A stretch of 64,000 nucleotides of DNA from Maribellus comscasis (lineage in GTDB: Bacteria > Bacteroidota > Bacteroidia > Bacteroidales > Prolixibacteraceae): positions 7,700,001-7,764,000 of the forward strand of contig NZ_CP046401.1 in NCBI RefSeq assembly GCF_009762775.1. Reading direction: 5' to 3'. Position numbers and translations under genes: made by a program. Numbering within the stretch: position 1 is the first letter of the stretch; every line of letters begins with the position of its first letter. Below, piece by piece: positions 19,160 through 28,127 of the stretch. The notes below the pieces were generated by a model. That model was not told where the DNA came from, did not search any database, and saw only the letters and a program-made list of their open reading frames with translations.

Positions 19160-19630
19160 ATGGAAGAATATAGTATAAAACCTTTTAAGCAGGGAAACGA
19201 AAAAGCGGTTCATCAACTCGTAAAAACAGTTTACGATGAGTTTGTTCGACATGAAAACACAGAGGAAGGTAATTTGCTTTTTTATGATTGGATAATGCCT
19301 CAAAAAATAGCCGCCCGGCAAAAACAGCAAAATAACTTATGGTTGGCGTGGAGCAGCAATAAAATTATTGGAATGATGGAAATAAGAGACAATCAAAATA
19401 TCACCTTGCTTTTTGTAGATAAAAATTACCAAAAGCGAGGAATAGCGAGGAACCTGTTTCAAACTGCGTTAAACGAATATAAAAAAAGAGAATTTAATTT
19501 GGATAAATTCTATGTCCACGCTTCGTTATCATCAGTACCGGTATATAAAAGTTTGGGATTTAATGTAGTCAGTAAAGCACGAAAAGAAAACGGTATTTAT
19601 TATGTATCAATGGAAACAAACATTTCATAA
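19160..19630 (+). CDS. GNAT-family N-acetyltransferase
   Basis: A 156-residue acetyltransferase of the GNAT fold. The acetyl-CoA pyrophosphate-binding motif A is seen as FVDKNYQKRGIARNLFQ (the R/Q-x-x-G-x-A/G signature), preceded by the strand NITLLFVD. The C-terminal VYKSLGFNVVSKARKENGIYYVSM is the usual final hairpin. The acceptor (small molecule, peptide or protein) cannot be told. It starts 8 nt after the GyrI-like gene, which suggests both deal with the same compound, for example in drug or toxin tolerance. Confidence 0.85.
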   Translation: MEEYSIKPFKQGNEKAVHQLVKTVYDEFVRHENTEEGNLLFYDWIMPQKIAARQKQQNNLWLAWSSNKIIGMMEIRDNQNITLLFVDKNYQKRGIARNLFQTALNEYKKREFNLDKFYVHASLSSVPVYKSLGFNVVSKARKENGIYYVSMETNIS

Positions 19631-19634
19631 AAGC

Positions 19635-19826
19635 GAAATAAAGAAAATCCTTAAAGTTGACTAACCCCGTGGCAGAGCCAGGGAATATTTCGCCAACTCT
19701 ATTTTCAACAATAATGCTGAAAAGTTAGATTTTCTTTATTTCCCCCTCTGTCATCCGCCATCTGGCCGATGACATCTCCCCTGAAATCAGGGGAGAATAT
19801 AAGGTAAGCCCGAGACAAAGCCTCGG
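19635..19826. repeat. Mosaic of extragenic palindromes (REP/MITE-like)
   Basis: Four inverted repeats sit within 190 bases of a 325-base gene-free gap. A perfect 15-bp pair at 19635-19649 (GAAATAAAGAAAATC) and 19728-19742 encloses about 78 bases. GTCATC at 19750 pairs with GATGAC at 19768. TCTCCCCTGA (19775-19784) pairs perfectly with TCAGGGGAGA (19787-19796). CCGAG (19810) pairs with CTCGG (19822). No coding frame is present. The arrangement resembles clustered REP elements, or a MITE with terminal inverted repeats. Confidence 0.6.
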
Positions 19827-19955
19827 ATAATTTTTGATTGACTCAAACAAAAATTGATAAACAAAACATAATGTTTTTCAAAAATAAATCAACCATTGTT
19901 TTTATCAGAAAAAAAGAATGTGACAAGTTTTGTATAGATTTACCGGCAAAAACCA

Positions 19956-20288
19956 ATGAAAGAACGATGGCCTCTGGTTACCGGCTTTATCCTTTTGACT
20001 TTGGGAATACTGGCTAAAGTGCTAACGGAAATTCGTATTGTCCCAATTGTTTTAATCCTTTCAGGAGTATCACTTAAAATTTATTTTATATTTCAAAAAG
20101 CAAAAAAAACAAAATACCATCCCGGAATTGAAATCGCCTTTCTTTTGGTGGGATTAGCACTCTTCTTTTCCGGAATGTATTTTCTGCCCGAGGATACATT
20201 TATCTCTCCTGATTTATTTATTGGAACGGGGATTGGATTGAAGATAATTTTTATTATTCTGTTTATAAAAAAAACAGGAAAAAAGTAA
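19956..20288 (+). CDS. Small integral membrane protein of unknown function
   Basis: A 110-residue protein made almost wholly of membrane segments, which I do not recognise as a named family. Hydrophobic stretches are at about residues 6-22 (TGFILLTLGILAKVL), 28-46, 58-76 and 84-104. Short positively charged loops (KKAKKTKYH) and a Lys-rich C-terminus (KKTGKK) suggest that end is cytoplasmic. It resembles four-helix proteins related to gliding-motility or membrane-stress small proteins, but that is a guess. A near-consensus -7 element (TAGATTTA) lies just before the ATG at 19956. It is convergent with lnt. Confidence 0.55.
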   Translation: MKERWPLVTGFILLTLGILAKVLTEIRIVPIVLILSGVSLKIYFIFQKAKKTKYHPGIEIAFLLVGLALFFSGMYFLPEDTFISPDLFIGTGIGLKIIFIILFIKKTGKK

Positions 20289-20367
20289 AGCTATACATTT
20301 GCTTTAATAAATAATTTCAAAAATCGAAAGGCTGAAAAAATGCACACCAGGATTACCCGATAAATAG

Positions 20368-21966
20368 TTAAAATATATTTTTCTTTTGTAAGCCGGCTGC
20401 CAACAATTGCATAAAAAGCAGAACACTCACAAACAAAAAAATACGGGCTATAAAGTCGCCATACTTTACATAAAAAGTAATTTTATTGTTGGTATTTAGT
20501 TGTCCGGCAACCGAAGCCGGCTCCCACCACTGTGTATGCAGAACAACATCGCCCCGCTGGTTTATAAATCCGGAAATACCTGTATTTGCGGCTCTCGCGA
20601 TGCTCCTCCTGGTTTCAATCGCCCGTAGTCGGGCAAACGAAAAATGTTGTTTATATCCCGGAGAATTTCGCCACCAACCGTCGTTGGTAATAATAAAAAT
20701 CAGCTCCGCACCTTTTTTTACAAACTGCGTTATATAATCTCCAAAAACCGATTCATAACAAATAACGGGAGCAAGCTTTGTGCTGTCCTTTGCAAAAAAA
20801 AGCGAAGGCTCGTCCTGGCTTCCCAAATTTCCGCTGGTACCTCCCAAATCAATAAATACATTTTTTAAAAATCCGAAATATTTAAGAAAAGGCACCTTTT
20901 CTACTCCACTCACTAAAATTGATTTGTGGTAAAGCTGGTAGTCACCACTTTTCTGAAAAAAAACGGCTGTGTTAAAAACATCAAAATATTTTCCTTCTCT
21001 GTATCTTGCTGTTTCTGAAGCTTCTTGTTCTTTATAAATTTTACTTGAGGAGACTCCAATCATCAATTCAGTATTCGGATAATGATTTTGAAAGCTTTTA
21101 AGCACCTTATATTGCTGACTATTCTGTATCCTATCAACATTCCAGTTTTTATAGTTTTCTACAATCGTTTCCGGGCCTACCACAAAATCGGTTTGTCGGT
21201 TCGCCTTTTCACCGGCAAGTTGTATAAATTTTTCCAACTTCGCATTTTCAGCCTCCCTACTATAATCTTCCGAATAAGGATCTATATTGGGTTGAACAAG
21301 AACAATATTTTTAGGATTGTTTACTTCCTTGTAGTTATTGTACATTTTTAAGGATATAAATACCGGAGCAGCAATCAAAAAGAGAATTAAAAATGCTGGT
21401 TTAATCACATCGGACAAAACTTTTTCTCTAATTCCTTCAAAAAACTTTAGCACCAATATATTAATAAGCAGAACCCATAAAGTACCACCAAAAACACCAG
21501 TAAATTCATACCATTGAATGATTTTTACATTATTGGCAAATCCATTTCCCAAAGTCAGCCACGGCCATTCAATATCCCAGTGAAAATGAAAATACTCAAA
21601 TGAAATCCAAAATCCAGCCAGGGCAATATAACCAAGTGTATGTTTTAAATTTCGGCGGGCAAAATGTGCCAGCCACAAAATCAGCGACATTACAAATGAA
21701 TTTACGGCGATAGCCATTAAAGCTCCGGCAAAGGTTGCATAAGCAATCCACCAGGTAGTAATTCCATTCCAAATTAAAGTTACAATAAATGCGTGGCCCC
21801 AAAATGAAACACCGGGGTATTTTTCCTTGTTTTCAACAAAATATTTATCAAGAATGAACAGCGGAAATAAAGCGAAAAAGAGTATCCATCCGGGCAACCC
21901 GAGCCAGGGCATACTTAATAATAGTCCCGAAAAAACCGACAACAGAATCCTGTAGATCCTTTTCAT
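20368..21966 (-). CDS. lnt: Apolipoprotein N-acyltransferase
   Basis: A 532-residue inner-membrane enzyme that adds the third acyl chain to the N-terminal Cys of lipoproteins. The N-terminal half has about seven membrane helices. The C-terminal nitrilase-fold domain carries the expected triad: E266 (VVGPETI), K348 (YHKSILV) and C403 (VICYESVFGD). Length and motif order match the E. coli enzyme. It is the last of three genes on one transcript, starting 2 nt after the stop of the 5'-nucleotidase catalytic gene. It is fitting in a genome that encodes many lipoproteins. Confidence 0.95.
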   Translation of the reverse strand: MKRIYRILLSVFSGLLLSMPWLGLPGWILFFALFPLFILDKYFVENKEKYPGVSFWGHAFIVTLIWNGITTWWIAYATFAGALMAIAVNSFVMSLILWLAHFARRNLKHTLGYIALAGFWISFEYFHFHWDIEWPWLTLGNGFANNVKIIQWYEFTGVFGGTLWVLLINILVLKFFEGIREKVLSDVIKPAFLILFLIAAPVFISLKMYNNYKEVNNPKNIVLVQPNIDPYSEDYSREAENAKLEKFIQLAGEKANRQTDFVVGPETIVENYKNWNVDRIQNSQQYKVLKSFQNHYPNTELMIGVSSSKIYKEQEASETARYREGKYFDVFNTAVFFQKSGDYQLYHKSILVSGVEKVPFLKYFGFLKNVFIDLGGTSGNLGSQDEPSLFFAKDSTKLAPVICYESVFGDYITQFVKKGAELIFIITNDGWWRNSPGYKQHFSFARLRAIETRRSIARAANTGISGFINQRGDVVLHTQWWEPASVAGQLNTNNKITFYVKYGDFIARIFLFVSVLLFMQLLAAGLQKKNIF

Positions 21967-21968
21967 TT

Positions 21969-22892
21969 TTATGTATCCTGATTGTTGGTAAATGTTGCTT
22001 TTTTCTTTTTACTTGAACGCTCAAAAACAAAATCAATTTTCCCAATTACCAAACCACCCCACCAGGCCTGGTTGATAATCACTTCGTTTCCCATTTTATT
22101 CCTTTTTACAATGGGTTCTTCCAGATAAATACTGTGATTATGTCCACCAAGTATCAAGTCTGTCATCGATGTATATTCCACCAGTTTGGTATCACATATT
22201 TTATCATCCTCACCTTCGTACATCACCCCGAGATGAGACAAACAAACCACCAGGTCGCACTTCTGTTCCTGTTTTAAAAATTGTTCCATTTCTACTGCAA
22301 CTTTCACAGGATCCAGAAATTTTGTATTCCCATAGTTTTGTTTACCGACAAGCCCTTCCAATTCAATACCTAAACCATAAACACCAACTTTGATTCCGTC
22401 ACGGTCAAAAATCTTAAATCGTGGAAATTTACCGGCAAGAATCGTATCAGAAAAATCGTAGTTTGAACATATAATAGGAAATGTAGCATTGGGCAGCGGT
22501 TCCAAAATACCTTCCAGTCCGTTATCAAATTCATGATTTCCAATTGTTCCTGCATCGTAACCGGCCTGGCTCATAACTTTCAATATCAGTTCGCCTTTAA
22601 AATAATTAAAATATGGTGTTCCCTGGAACATATCTCCGGCATCGAAAAGTAACGTATTAGGATTTTTCTTTTTTTGCTCTTTTACAAATTCCGAAATTCT
22701 GGCCATTCCTCCTTTTCCATTGTATTTCTCATCTGAACCGGAAAACGGTTCGATATGGCAATGTAAATCATTGGTGTGCAAAATTGTAATTGTGACAAAA
22801 TCGTCGCCGGCCAAAAGTTCTTTGGGAAACATTCCAAAACTTACACCAAGTGTCCCGGCAGAAATATTCCGTAAAAAAATTCTCCTATTCAT
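21969..22892 (-). CDS. 5'-nucleotidase/UshA-type metallophosphoesterase, catalytic half
   Basis: A 307-residue calcineurin-like phosphoesterase. The metal-site motifs are in order: ILHTNDLHCHIEPF, DAGDMFQGTPY, TIGNHEFDNG, CLSHLG and ILGGHNHS. The N-terminus has a twin-arginine pattern (RRIFLRN) before a hydrophobic stretch, so Tat export is likely. The substrate-recognition domain normally fused behind it in UshA is missing; the neighbouring gene encodes it. The start overlaps the stop of that gene by 8 bases. Together they should hydrolyse nucleotides or related phosphoesters outside the inner membrane. Confidence 0.9.
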   Translation of the reverse strand: MNRRIFLRNISAGTLGVSFGMFPKELLAGDDFVTITILHTNDLHCHIEPFSGSDEKYNGKGGMARISEFVKEQKKKNPNTLLFDAGDMFQGTPYFNYFKGELILKVMSQAGYDAGTIGNHEFDNGLEGILEPLPNATFPIICSNYDFSDTILAGKFPRFKIFDRDGIKVGVYGLGIELEGLVGKQNYGNTKFLDPVKVAVEMEQFLKQEQKCDLVVCLSHLGVMYEGEDDKICDTKLVEYTSMTDLILGGHNHSIYLEEPIVKRNKMGNEVIINQAWWGGLVIGKIDFVFERSSKKKKATFTNNQDT

Positions 22893-23649
22893 TACTTATC
22901 CTCCCATCAGTTTTTGCCGTAAGTTTTTCACCTTTTTCCTGCTTATCTTCAAGATGTTTAATAATCACGTTACGAATCTTTTTATTGGTGTTTATCATTT
23001 TTAACCGTTGAGTAAAAACTTGCATGCTGCTTCCGCCGTTGGCCACATAATCATTGGTTACCATCCAATATTTTTCATTTAAATTCAAAGGTTTTCCTGC
23101 CACTAAAATTCTTTCAGCTTTTCCTTCTGAAATTTTAAACCGCACACCTCCAACACTGTCTCCTCCGTTTGATGCAACAATATCGAGAAATACTTTTATC
23201 TGTTCCCCCGTTAACCGGAGGAAAACCATTTCGTTTTCAAAAGGCATCAGTTCAAATATATCTTCAACTGTTATTTCACCTTCAGGAATATTGGAAAGAA
23301 TCCCAAAATAATTATAAAATGAAATTTCCGGCTGAAAACCCAATCCTTCACGAACAGCTTCTTTTTTACCCTCTTCAATTAACAAATCAGCAAGAAAATT
23401 GGTTAAAAGACTTTCAGGTTTATCTTTCTCCATTTCTGTTTCAGAAACAGAAATCACCCGGTTCATATCTTTTTCAAGAATACTTTTATACGGAAGATAT
23501 ATCTGAACAACCTCATTGTCAAGACTGTTCAAACTTTCAGAAACAGTTAAGTTTTCAGTTTCATAAGAAACTTTAGAATAATGCGTTTTACATGAACTAA
23601 GGAGTAAAACACAAGTTATCAACAACGTATAGGTGATAGTTTGTTGCAT
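22885..23649 (-). CDS. 5'-nucleotidase C-terminal (substrate-recognition) domain as a separate lipoprotein
   Basis: A 254-residue protein with a lipobox (LLLSSC, C20). It carries only the 5'-nucleotidase C-terminal domain, seen in LLTNFLADLL, the FYNYFGILSNIPEGEITVED region (in part) and FELMPFENEMVFLRLTGEQIKVFLD. In UshA this domain holds the aromatic residues that stack on the base. It lacks the metallophosphoesterase motifs, so it cannot work alone. It overlaps the catalytic-half gene by 8 bases and is first in the operon with lnt. Co-translation of a lipid-anchored recognition half and a Tat-type catalytic half is the simplest reading. Confidence 0.88.
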   Translation of the reverse strand: MQQTITYTLLITCVLLLSSCKTHYSKVSYETENLTVSESLNSLDNEVVQIYLPYKSILEKDMNRVISVSETEMEKDKPESLLTNFLADLLIEEGKKEAVREGLGFQPEISFYNYFGILSNIPEGEITVEDIFELMPFENEMVFLRLTGEQIKVFLDIVASNGGDSVGGVRFKISEGKAERILVAGKPLNLNEKYWMVTNDYVANGGSSMQVFTQRLKMINTNKKIRNVIIKHLEDKQEKGEKLTAKTDGRISNE

Positions 23650-23726
23650 GGATAAAAAATAGTTTTAAAACTTACTCTTATTTTAGCACGAATAAGGTTA
23701 AAAATGAAAACGATTTCAATAACAAT

Positions 23727-24761
23727 ATGTTCGATTCAAACTTACATATAAAAAATTTGACGAAGGTAATTTTGGTGCTATTTCTGGTATTGAATTTTCA
23801 CCCAATTTATATTAAGGCGCAAACAAAAGAGGTTATAGCACAAAAAGGAGATGGAATTTATCGTTTATTGACAAGAAACGGGCTTCCTGTTTCAGACTAC
23901 ATGACAGCATTCATCGAGTTGAATAAGAATTTATTGGGAAAGAACAACACACTCGTTGCGGGGGTAAAATACAAATTGCCCGATAGCGAGGCAGATGATG
24001 AGTCTCCGGCAAGTTCCGGAGGAACTTTTAGCACATATTCTATCTTTGGAAAAGACTACGAGAGAGTTGAAATTCTGGATAATACCCTCCTGGGAGCAGT
24101 TTATTATCTGGTTGCGGGTCATGGTGGCCCCGACCCCGGAGCAGTTGGAAAATACGGAAATCATAGTTTATGTGAAGATGAATACGCCTATGATGTAACA
24201 TTACGACTTGCCAGAAGGTTGATTGAACATGGCGCTTCAGTTTATATGATAACCCGCGACCCCAACGACGGAATCAGGAATGACAGTTACCTCAAAGCAG
24301 ATAAAGATGAACGTTGCTACCCCAATCAAAGCATTCCGCTTAACCAGGTAAAAAGATTAAGGCAACGCACCGATGCTGTTAATAATTTGTATCTCAAAAA
24401 TAAAACGGCCTTTCAGCGGATGATTGCTATCCATGTCGATTCCAGGAGCCGTGGCGAAAATATTGATGTTTTCTTCTACCATGACAAGCGAAGCGATACC
24501 GGAAACAAAGCGGCTGACACTCTGTTAAAAACATTTCAGGATAAATACAACCAGCACCAACCAGGGAGAGGTTATAAGGGAAGCGTATCTTCAAGAAATT
24601 TATATGTGGTAAAAAACACCTATCCGGTAGCGGTTTATATAGAACTTGGAAACATTAACCATACCCGCGACCAACAGCGTTTTATCCGGGTTGACAACCG
24701 ACAGGCAGTTGCAAACTGGCTTGCTGAAGGATTGATTACCGATTTCAAAACAAACAAATAA
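23727..24761 (+). CDS. N-acetylmuramoyl-L-alanine amidase (amidase_3) with LysM-like domain
   Basis: A 344-residue exported cell-wall hydrolase. A signal or anchor segment lies at about residues 12-30. A LysM-like repeat follows at about 35-80 (EVIAQKGDGIYRLLTRNGLP ... LVAGVKYKLP). The amidase_3 domain has the zinc ligands H in VAGHGGPDPGAVG, E in CEDEYAYDVT and H in IAIHVDS. The catalytic Glu is in VYIELGNINH. It should cleave the bond between MurNAc and the stem peptide during cell separation or wall turnover. It is divergent from the split 5'-nucleotidase operon and stands alone. Confidence 0.9.
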   Translation: MFDSNLHIKNLTKVILVLFLVLNFHPIYIKAQTKEVIAQKGDGIYRLLTRNGLPVSDYMTAFIELNKNLLGKNNTLVAGVKYKLPDSEADDESPASSGGTFSTYSIFGKDYERVEILDNTLLGAVYYLVAGHGGPDPGAVGKYGNHSLCEDEYAYDVTLRLARRLIEHGASVYMITRDPNDGIRNDSYLKADKDERCYPNQSIPLNQVKRLRQRTDAVNNLYLKNKTAFQRMIAIHVDSRSRGENIDVFFYHDKRSDTGNKAADTLLKTFQDKYNQHQPGRGYKGSVSSRNLYVVKNTYPVAVYIELGNINHTRDQQRFIRVDNRQAVANWLAEGLITDFKTNK

Positions 24762-24852
24762 AAAATATCCCCGTATTGAGGCAAAATAAAATTTGAATTA
24801 CCTGAATGGTTTTATTTTCACCGGACATCGCTTAAAATAAACCAGTGAATTT

Positions 24853-26835
24853 TCATGTATCCTTCCCGAAACAATTATAATCCAGTGGAAGAAGTAAGTA
24901 AAATGTACTTCCCTTCCCGAGTGTACTTTCTACTTGAATAGTCCCTCCCTGAAGCTCAGCAAACTCTTTACACAAAATCAGTCCCAATCCACTTCCTTTC
25001 TCTGCTCCGGTCCCCGGTGTTGAATGATTTTTGCCTGGTTCAAACAGCAAATCCATTTTCCCGCCAGAAATTCCAATTCCTGAATCCCTGATTCCTATTT
25101 TCACAAAATCGCCGCTTTCGTTCTTTTCAATTTCCGAAGTAATCGAAATCTCTCCCCCCGGATTGGTAAATTTTACTGCATTCGACAAAAGATTCCTAAA
25201 AATAACCTCGGTTAGATTTGCATCGGTTTTTACTGTCAACCCGGGCTGCAATAAATTTTTAAATGTTATATTTTTTATCTCCGCCTGCATCGCGAAATTT
25301 TTCAATACTCCGGCAAATCGTTTGCCAAAATCAATTTCTTCCGGCTTTACCTCTATCCTGCCCGATTGTGCCATCGACCATTTCAACAAATTCTCCAAAA
25401 GGATATAAACATGGTGCGAAGACTCTTTTAAACTCACCAACAATTCTTTTCTTTCTTCTGTTGAAATATTATCGTACTCCTGAAGGATAAGGTCAACCAA
25501 ACTTTTCTGGCTTGCCAAAGGGCTGCGTAAATCGTGAGCTATAATTGAAAAGAACCTGTCTTTTGATTCATTCATTTTTTTTAACTGATTTTCAGATTCT
25601 TCAACACACTTTTCCTTTAGCTTCGAAGCGGTAATATCATAAGCATTGTAAATAATAGAATTTTCGCTTTTGTAACTAATTCTTGCCGAAAACCAATGCT
25701 CTTCCCCGTCAATTTCAAGGTCGTATTCGATAACAACCAGTTTTTTTGTATCCAAACATCTCTTTATAGCTTCCTTAAAAAAATCAGCCCTTTCTTTATC
25801 AAAAATATCTTCGAGACTCTTTCCGATTAATTCTTCTGCAGGCAGGTATAGTAACTCCCTGTTTTGCGAAGCAACTTTAAGATACTTTCCTTCTCTGCTA
25901 AATTCAATAATCAAGCTATCGAGAGAAGCAAAAATAGCTTTTAATTCTCGTTCGCTTTGCCTCAGTTGAATTAAAGCTCGTGAGAACATGGCTACCAAAA
26001 TACTAATGACCAGTGCACTGACCGTTAGCAGAAGAAAAAGCACTTTATCCTGATCCCCGTATGATTTCCATCCCTTTTCCGGCACAGCCGCCAGTACCCA
26101 TGTTCCGTTTGGCAAATCGATATGAACCTTTACAGGGTTTTCATCAAAGATTGTATCATCACCCCAAAATACTTCCCCTTTTTCTCCGGTCCCATTATAC
26201 CCTTTTAATGCAAAAACATAGTCTTTGTCGTACTGCTCCAATTTTGCTTCATTAAACAAAGCATTCATTTTGATAACAATATCAGTTACTCCCCAAAATT
26301 TTTCAATACCGGGGCTCGTTTTATCAAATATGGGGGTATAACTTATAAATGCGATTCCTCCTTCAACCAGCTCCGCCGGGCCTGCAACAAATGTTTTGTG
26401 TGTTTCTATGGTTTTTTCAACGATAACTTTTCTTTCCGGGTGTTCGAGCAAATTTAGTCCCAAAGCTGCTTCATGTCCTTCCAGAGGGTAAATCGCGTTT
26501 AAGATACAGTTTTTTGAAAGAGCCATAGAACTGATAACAGTATCATTCCGAATATATTCTTTGGCCAGTTCGTGATAATCGTCGTTACTAATTTCCGGAT
26601 TTATAGAGACATAAGCTGCCACCCCGCGTGTATAATAAATCCTGGAGTACAAAGCTTTTTCAAGCTTCGATTTTTTGCTGGTCATATAATCCACCATTCG
26701 CGCACGAATGTCTTTCTCCCATTGTCCCGCTTTAAATCGGGTATAGCCGACCGTCGCGCCAACTAAAATAAAAAGCACAATCAGACCCACAAAAACAGGT
26801 TTCAACTTTTTTAATAAAGGTTCGTTTGGTTTCAT
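24853..26835 (-). CDS. CHASE-PAS sensor histidine kinase
   Basis: The ATG at 26835 (MKPNEPLLKKLKPVF) gives 660 residues and places the first membrane helix correctly; an earlier start at 26889 adds only spacer-like residues. The order is: helix (about 13-33), periplasmic CHASE domain (YVSINPEISNDDYHEL ... FVAGPAELVEGGIAFISYTPIF in parts), a second helix, and a PAS domain (AIFASLDSLIIEF ... YLKVASQNRELLY). HisKA has FFSIIAHDLRSP, and the ATPase domain has N (NLLSNAVKF), G1 (DSGIGI) and G2 (GSGLGL) boxes. CHASE domains sense small extracellular ligands. No response regulator is adjacent. It is divergent from the phosphate transporter gene. Confidence 0.9.
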   Translation of the reverse strand: MKPNEPLLKKLKPVFVGLIVLFILVGATVGYTRFKAGQWEKDIRARMVDYMTSKKSKLEKALYSRIYYTRGVAAYVSINPEISNDDYHELAKEYIRNDTVISSMALSKNCILNAIYPLEGHEAALGLNLLEHPERKVIVEKTIETHKTFVAGPAELVEGGIAFISYTPIFDKTSPGIEKFWGVTDIVIKMNALFNEAKLEQYDKDYVFALKGYNGTGEKGEVFWGDDTIFDENPVKVHIDLPNGTWVLAAVPEKGWKSYGDQDKVLFLLLTVSALVISILVAMFSRALIQLRQSERELKAIFASLDSLIIEFSREGKYLKVASQNRELLYLPAEELIGKSLEDIFDKERADFFKEAIKRCLDTKKLVVIEYDLEIDGEEHWFSARISYKSENSIIYNAYDITASKLKEKCVEESENQLKKMNESKDRFFSIIAHDLRSPLASQKSLVDLILQEYDNISTEERKELLVSLKESSHHVYILLENLLKWSMAQSGRIEVKPEEIDFGKRFAGVLKNFAMQAEIKNITFKNLLQPGLTVKTDANLTEVIFRNLLSNAVKFTNPGGEISITSEIEKNESGDFVKIGIRDSGIGISGGKMDLLFEPGKNHSTPGTGAEKGSGLGLILCKEFAELQGGTIQVESTLGKGSTFYLLLPLDYNCFGKDT

Positions 26836-27081
26836 AAGCAACTGAACAAAAAATAAAGAATTTGGGAAAACAAATCTCTTAAATATCAAGTTTTACAACG
26901 TGCAAAAATAGCTGATTTATAAAATATAAAAAAGGCAGGAAACTAAATTTATCTTAAAATAACACAAGAAAATCCTGTGCTAAAAAATATAAAACATATG
27001 TAAAAAATAATCGCTTATCAGATAACGCGGTGAAAGGGAAATAACTAACTTTACCCGGAAACAAAACAACTCCTTTTAAAT

Positions 27082-28119
27082 ATGATATCGCCTTTATTCA
27101 GTCAATTGTTAATACCCTTTATCATTGCCATGTTCCTGGCTGTAACAATGGGTGGAAGCGGTACGGCACCTGCTTTTTCTGCTGCATACGGAGCAAATGT
27201 AGTACGCAAAAGTATTATTCCCGGGCTTTTTGGAATTATGGTTTTTGTGGGGGCAATTGTGGCAGGTAAAGGTACGGCCACAACAATGGGCAAGGGTTTA
27301 CTTGCTCCTGAAATGATGACTTTCTCAACTGTTTCGATTATTCTTTTTTCAGTAGCAATTTCTCTGTTAATTGCCAATCTTGCCGGAATTCCCCAGTCAA
27401 CAAGCCAGGCAACAGTGCTGGCGGTAGTTGCCCCTGCACTGTACTTCCAGGAGCTTAACACCGAAAAATTGTTTATGGAAATCATCCCAACCTGGTTTAT
27501 TCTGCCTGTGATTTCATTCTTTATAAGCCTTTTCCTCGGAAAATATATCTACCGCCCAATGCGAAGAAGAGGATATACAATGTCGAGAGCATATAACCAA
27601 AACCTCAAACCGGTATGGGATGGTATTATTTTAATCATGTCGATGTATGTAGCATTTTCTATCGGAGCAAACAATGTAGCGAATGCAGCTGGACCGATTG
27701 CCTCAATGACAGCGAATGAATTAAAAATATCGATTGACACAAACTTTACTTTAATAATGATTTTGTCGACTTTAATTGTAGCGCCAAGTTTTGGCATCGG
27801 AAGTTCTATTTTCGGGCACAAAGTCGTTCAGAACACAGGAAAGGAAATTGTTTTATTTGGAAAATTTGAAGCCGTAATTATTGCTTTTGTATCTTCAAGT
27901 TTATTACTTTCAGCGTCATTAATTAAAGGAATTCCAACGTCGCTGGTTCAGCTCAATGTAGCTTCCATTCTGGGAATTGGAGTTGCAAAACTGGGTCCCA
28001 AAAACATATTCAAAAAAACAGAAGTAAAAAAATTCTTTTTGATGTGGATTATTGCACCAACGATAGCATTCTTGCTGTCATTGCTGCTTACGTGGTTGAC
28101 CGACATTTACTTAAACTAG
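27082..28119 (+). CDS. PiT-family inorganic phosphate transporter
   Basis: A 345-residue polytopic membrane protein of the PHO4/PiT family, which imports phosphate with protons or sodium. The two repeated signature regions are visible: GGSGTAPAFSAAYGANVVRKS near residues 15-38, and AFSIGANNVANAAGPIASM at about 190-208, where GANNVANA is the family hallmark. The first repeat has AAYGANVV in place of GANDVANA, a divergence also seen in other Bacteroidota members. No PhoU-like gene follows. It is divergent from the CHASE kinase, with 246 bases between the two starts. Confidence 0.88.
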   Translation: MISPLFSQLLIPFIIAMFLAVTMGGSGTAPAFSAAYGANVVRKSIIPGLFGIMVFVGAIVAGKGTATTMGKGLLAPEMMTFSTVSIILFSVAISLLIANLAGIPQSTSQATVLAVVAPALYFQELNTEKLFMEIIPTWFILPVISFFISLFLGKYIYRPMRRRGYTMSRAYNQNLKPVWDGIILIMSMYVAFSIGANNVANAAGPIASMTANELKISIDTNFTLIMILSTLIVAPSFGIGSSIFGHKVVQNTGKEIVLFGKFEAVIIAFVSSSLLLSASLIKGIPTSLVQLNVASILGIGVAKLGPKNIFKKTEVKKFFLMWIIAPTIAFLLSLLLTWLTDIYLN

Positions 28120-28127
28120 TGCAAATT

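Noticed and set aside
19635..19826. CRISPR-like array
   Set aside because: The repeats are inverted and all different, without regular direct repeats and spacers.
27082..28119. Degenerate first repeat of the phosphate transporter as a sign of inactivity
   Set aside because: The second GANNVANA motif is complete and the frame is intact. Divergence in one repeat is common in this family.
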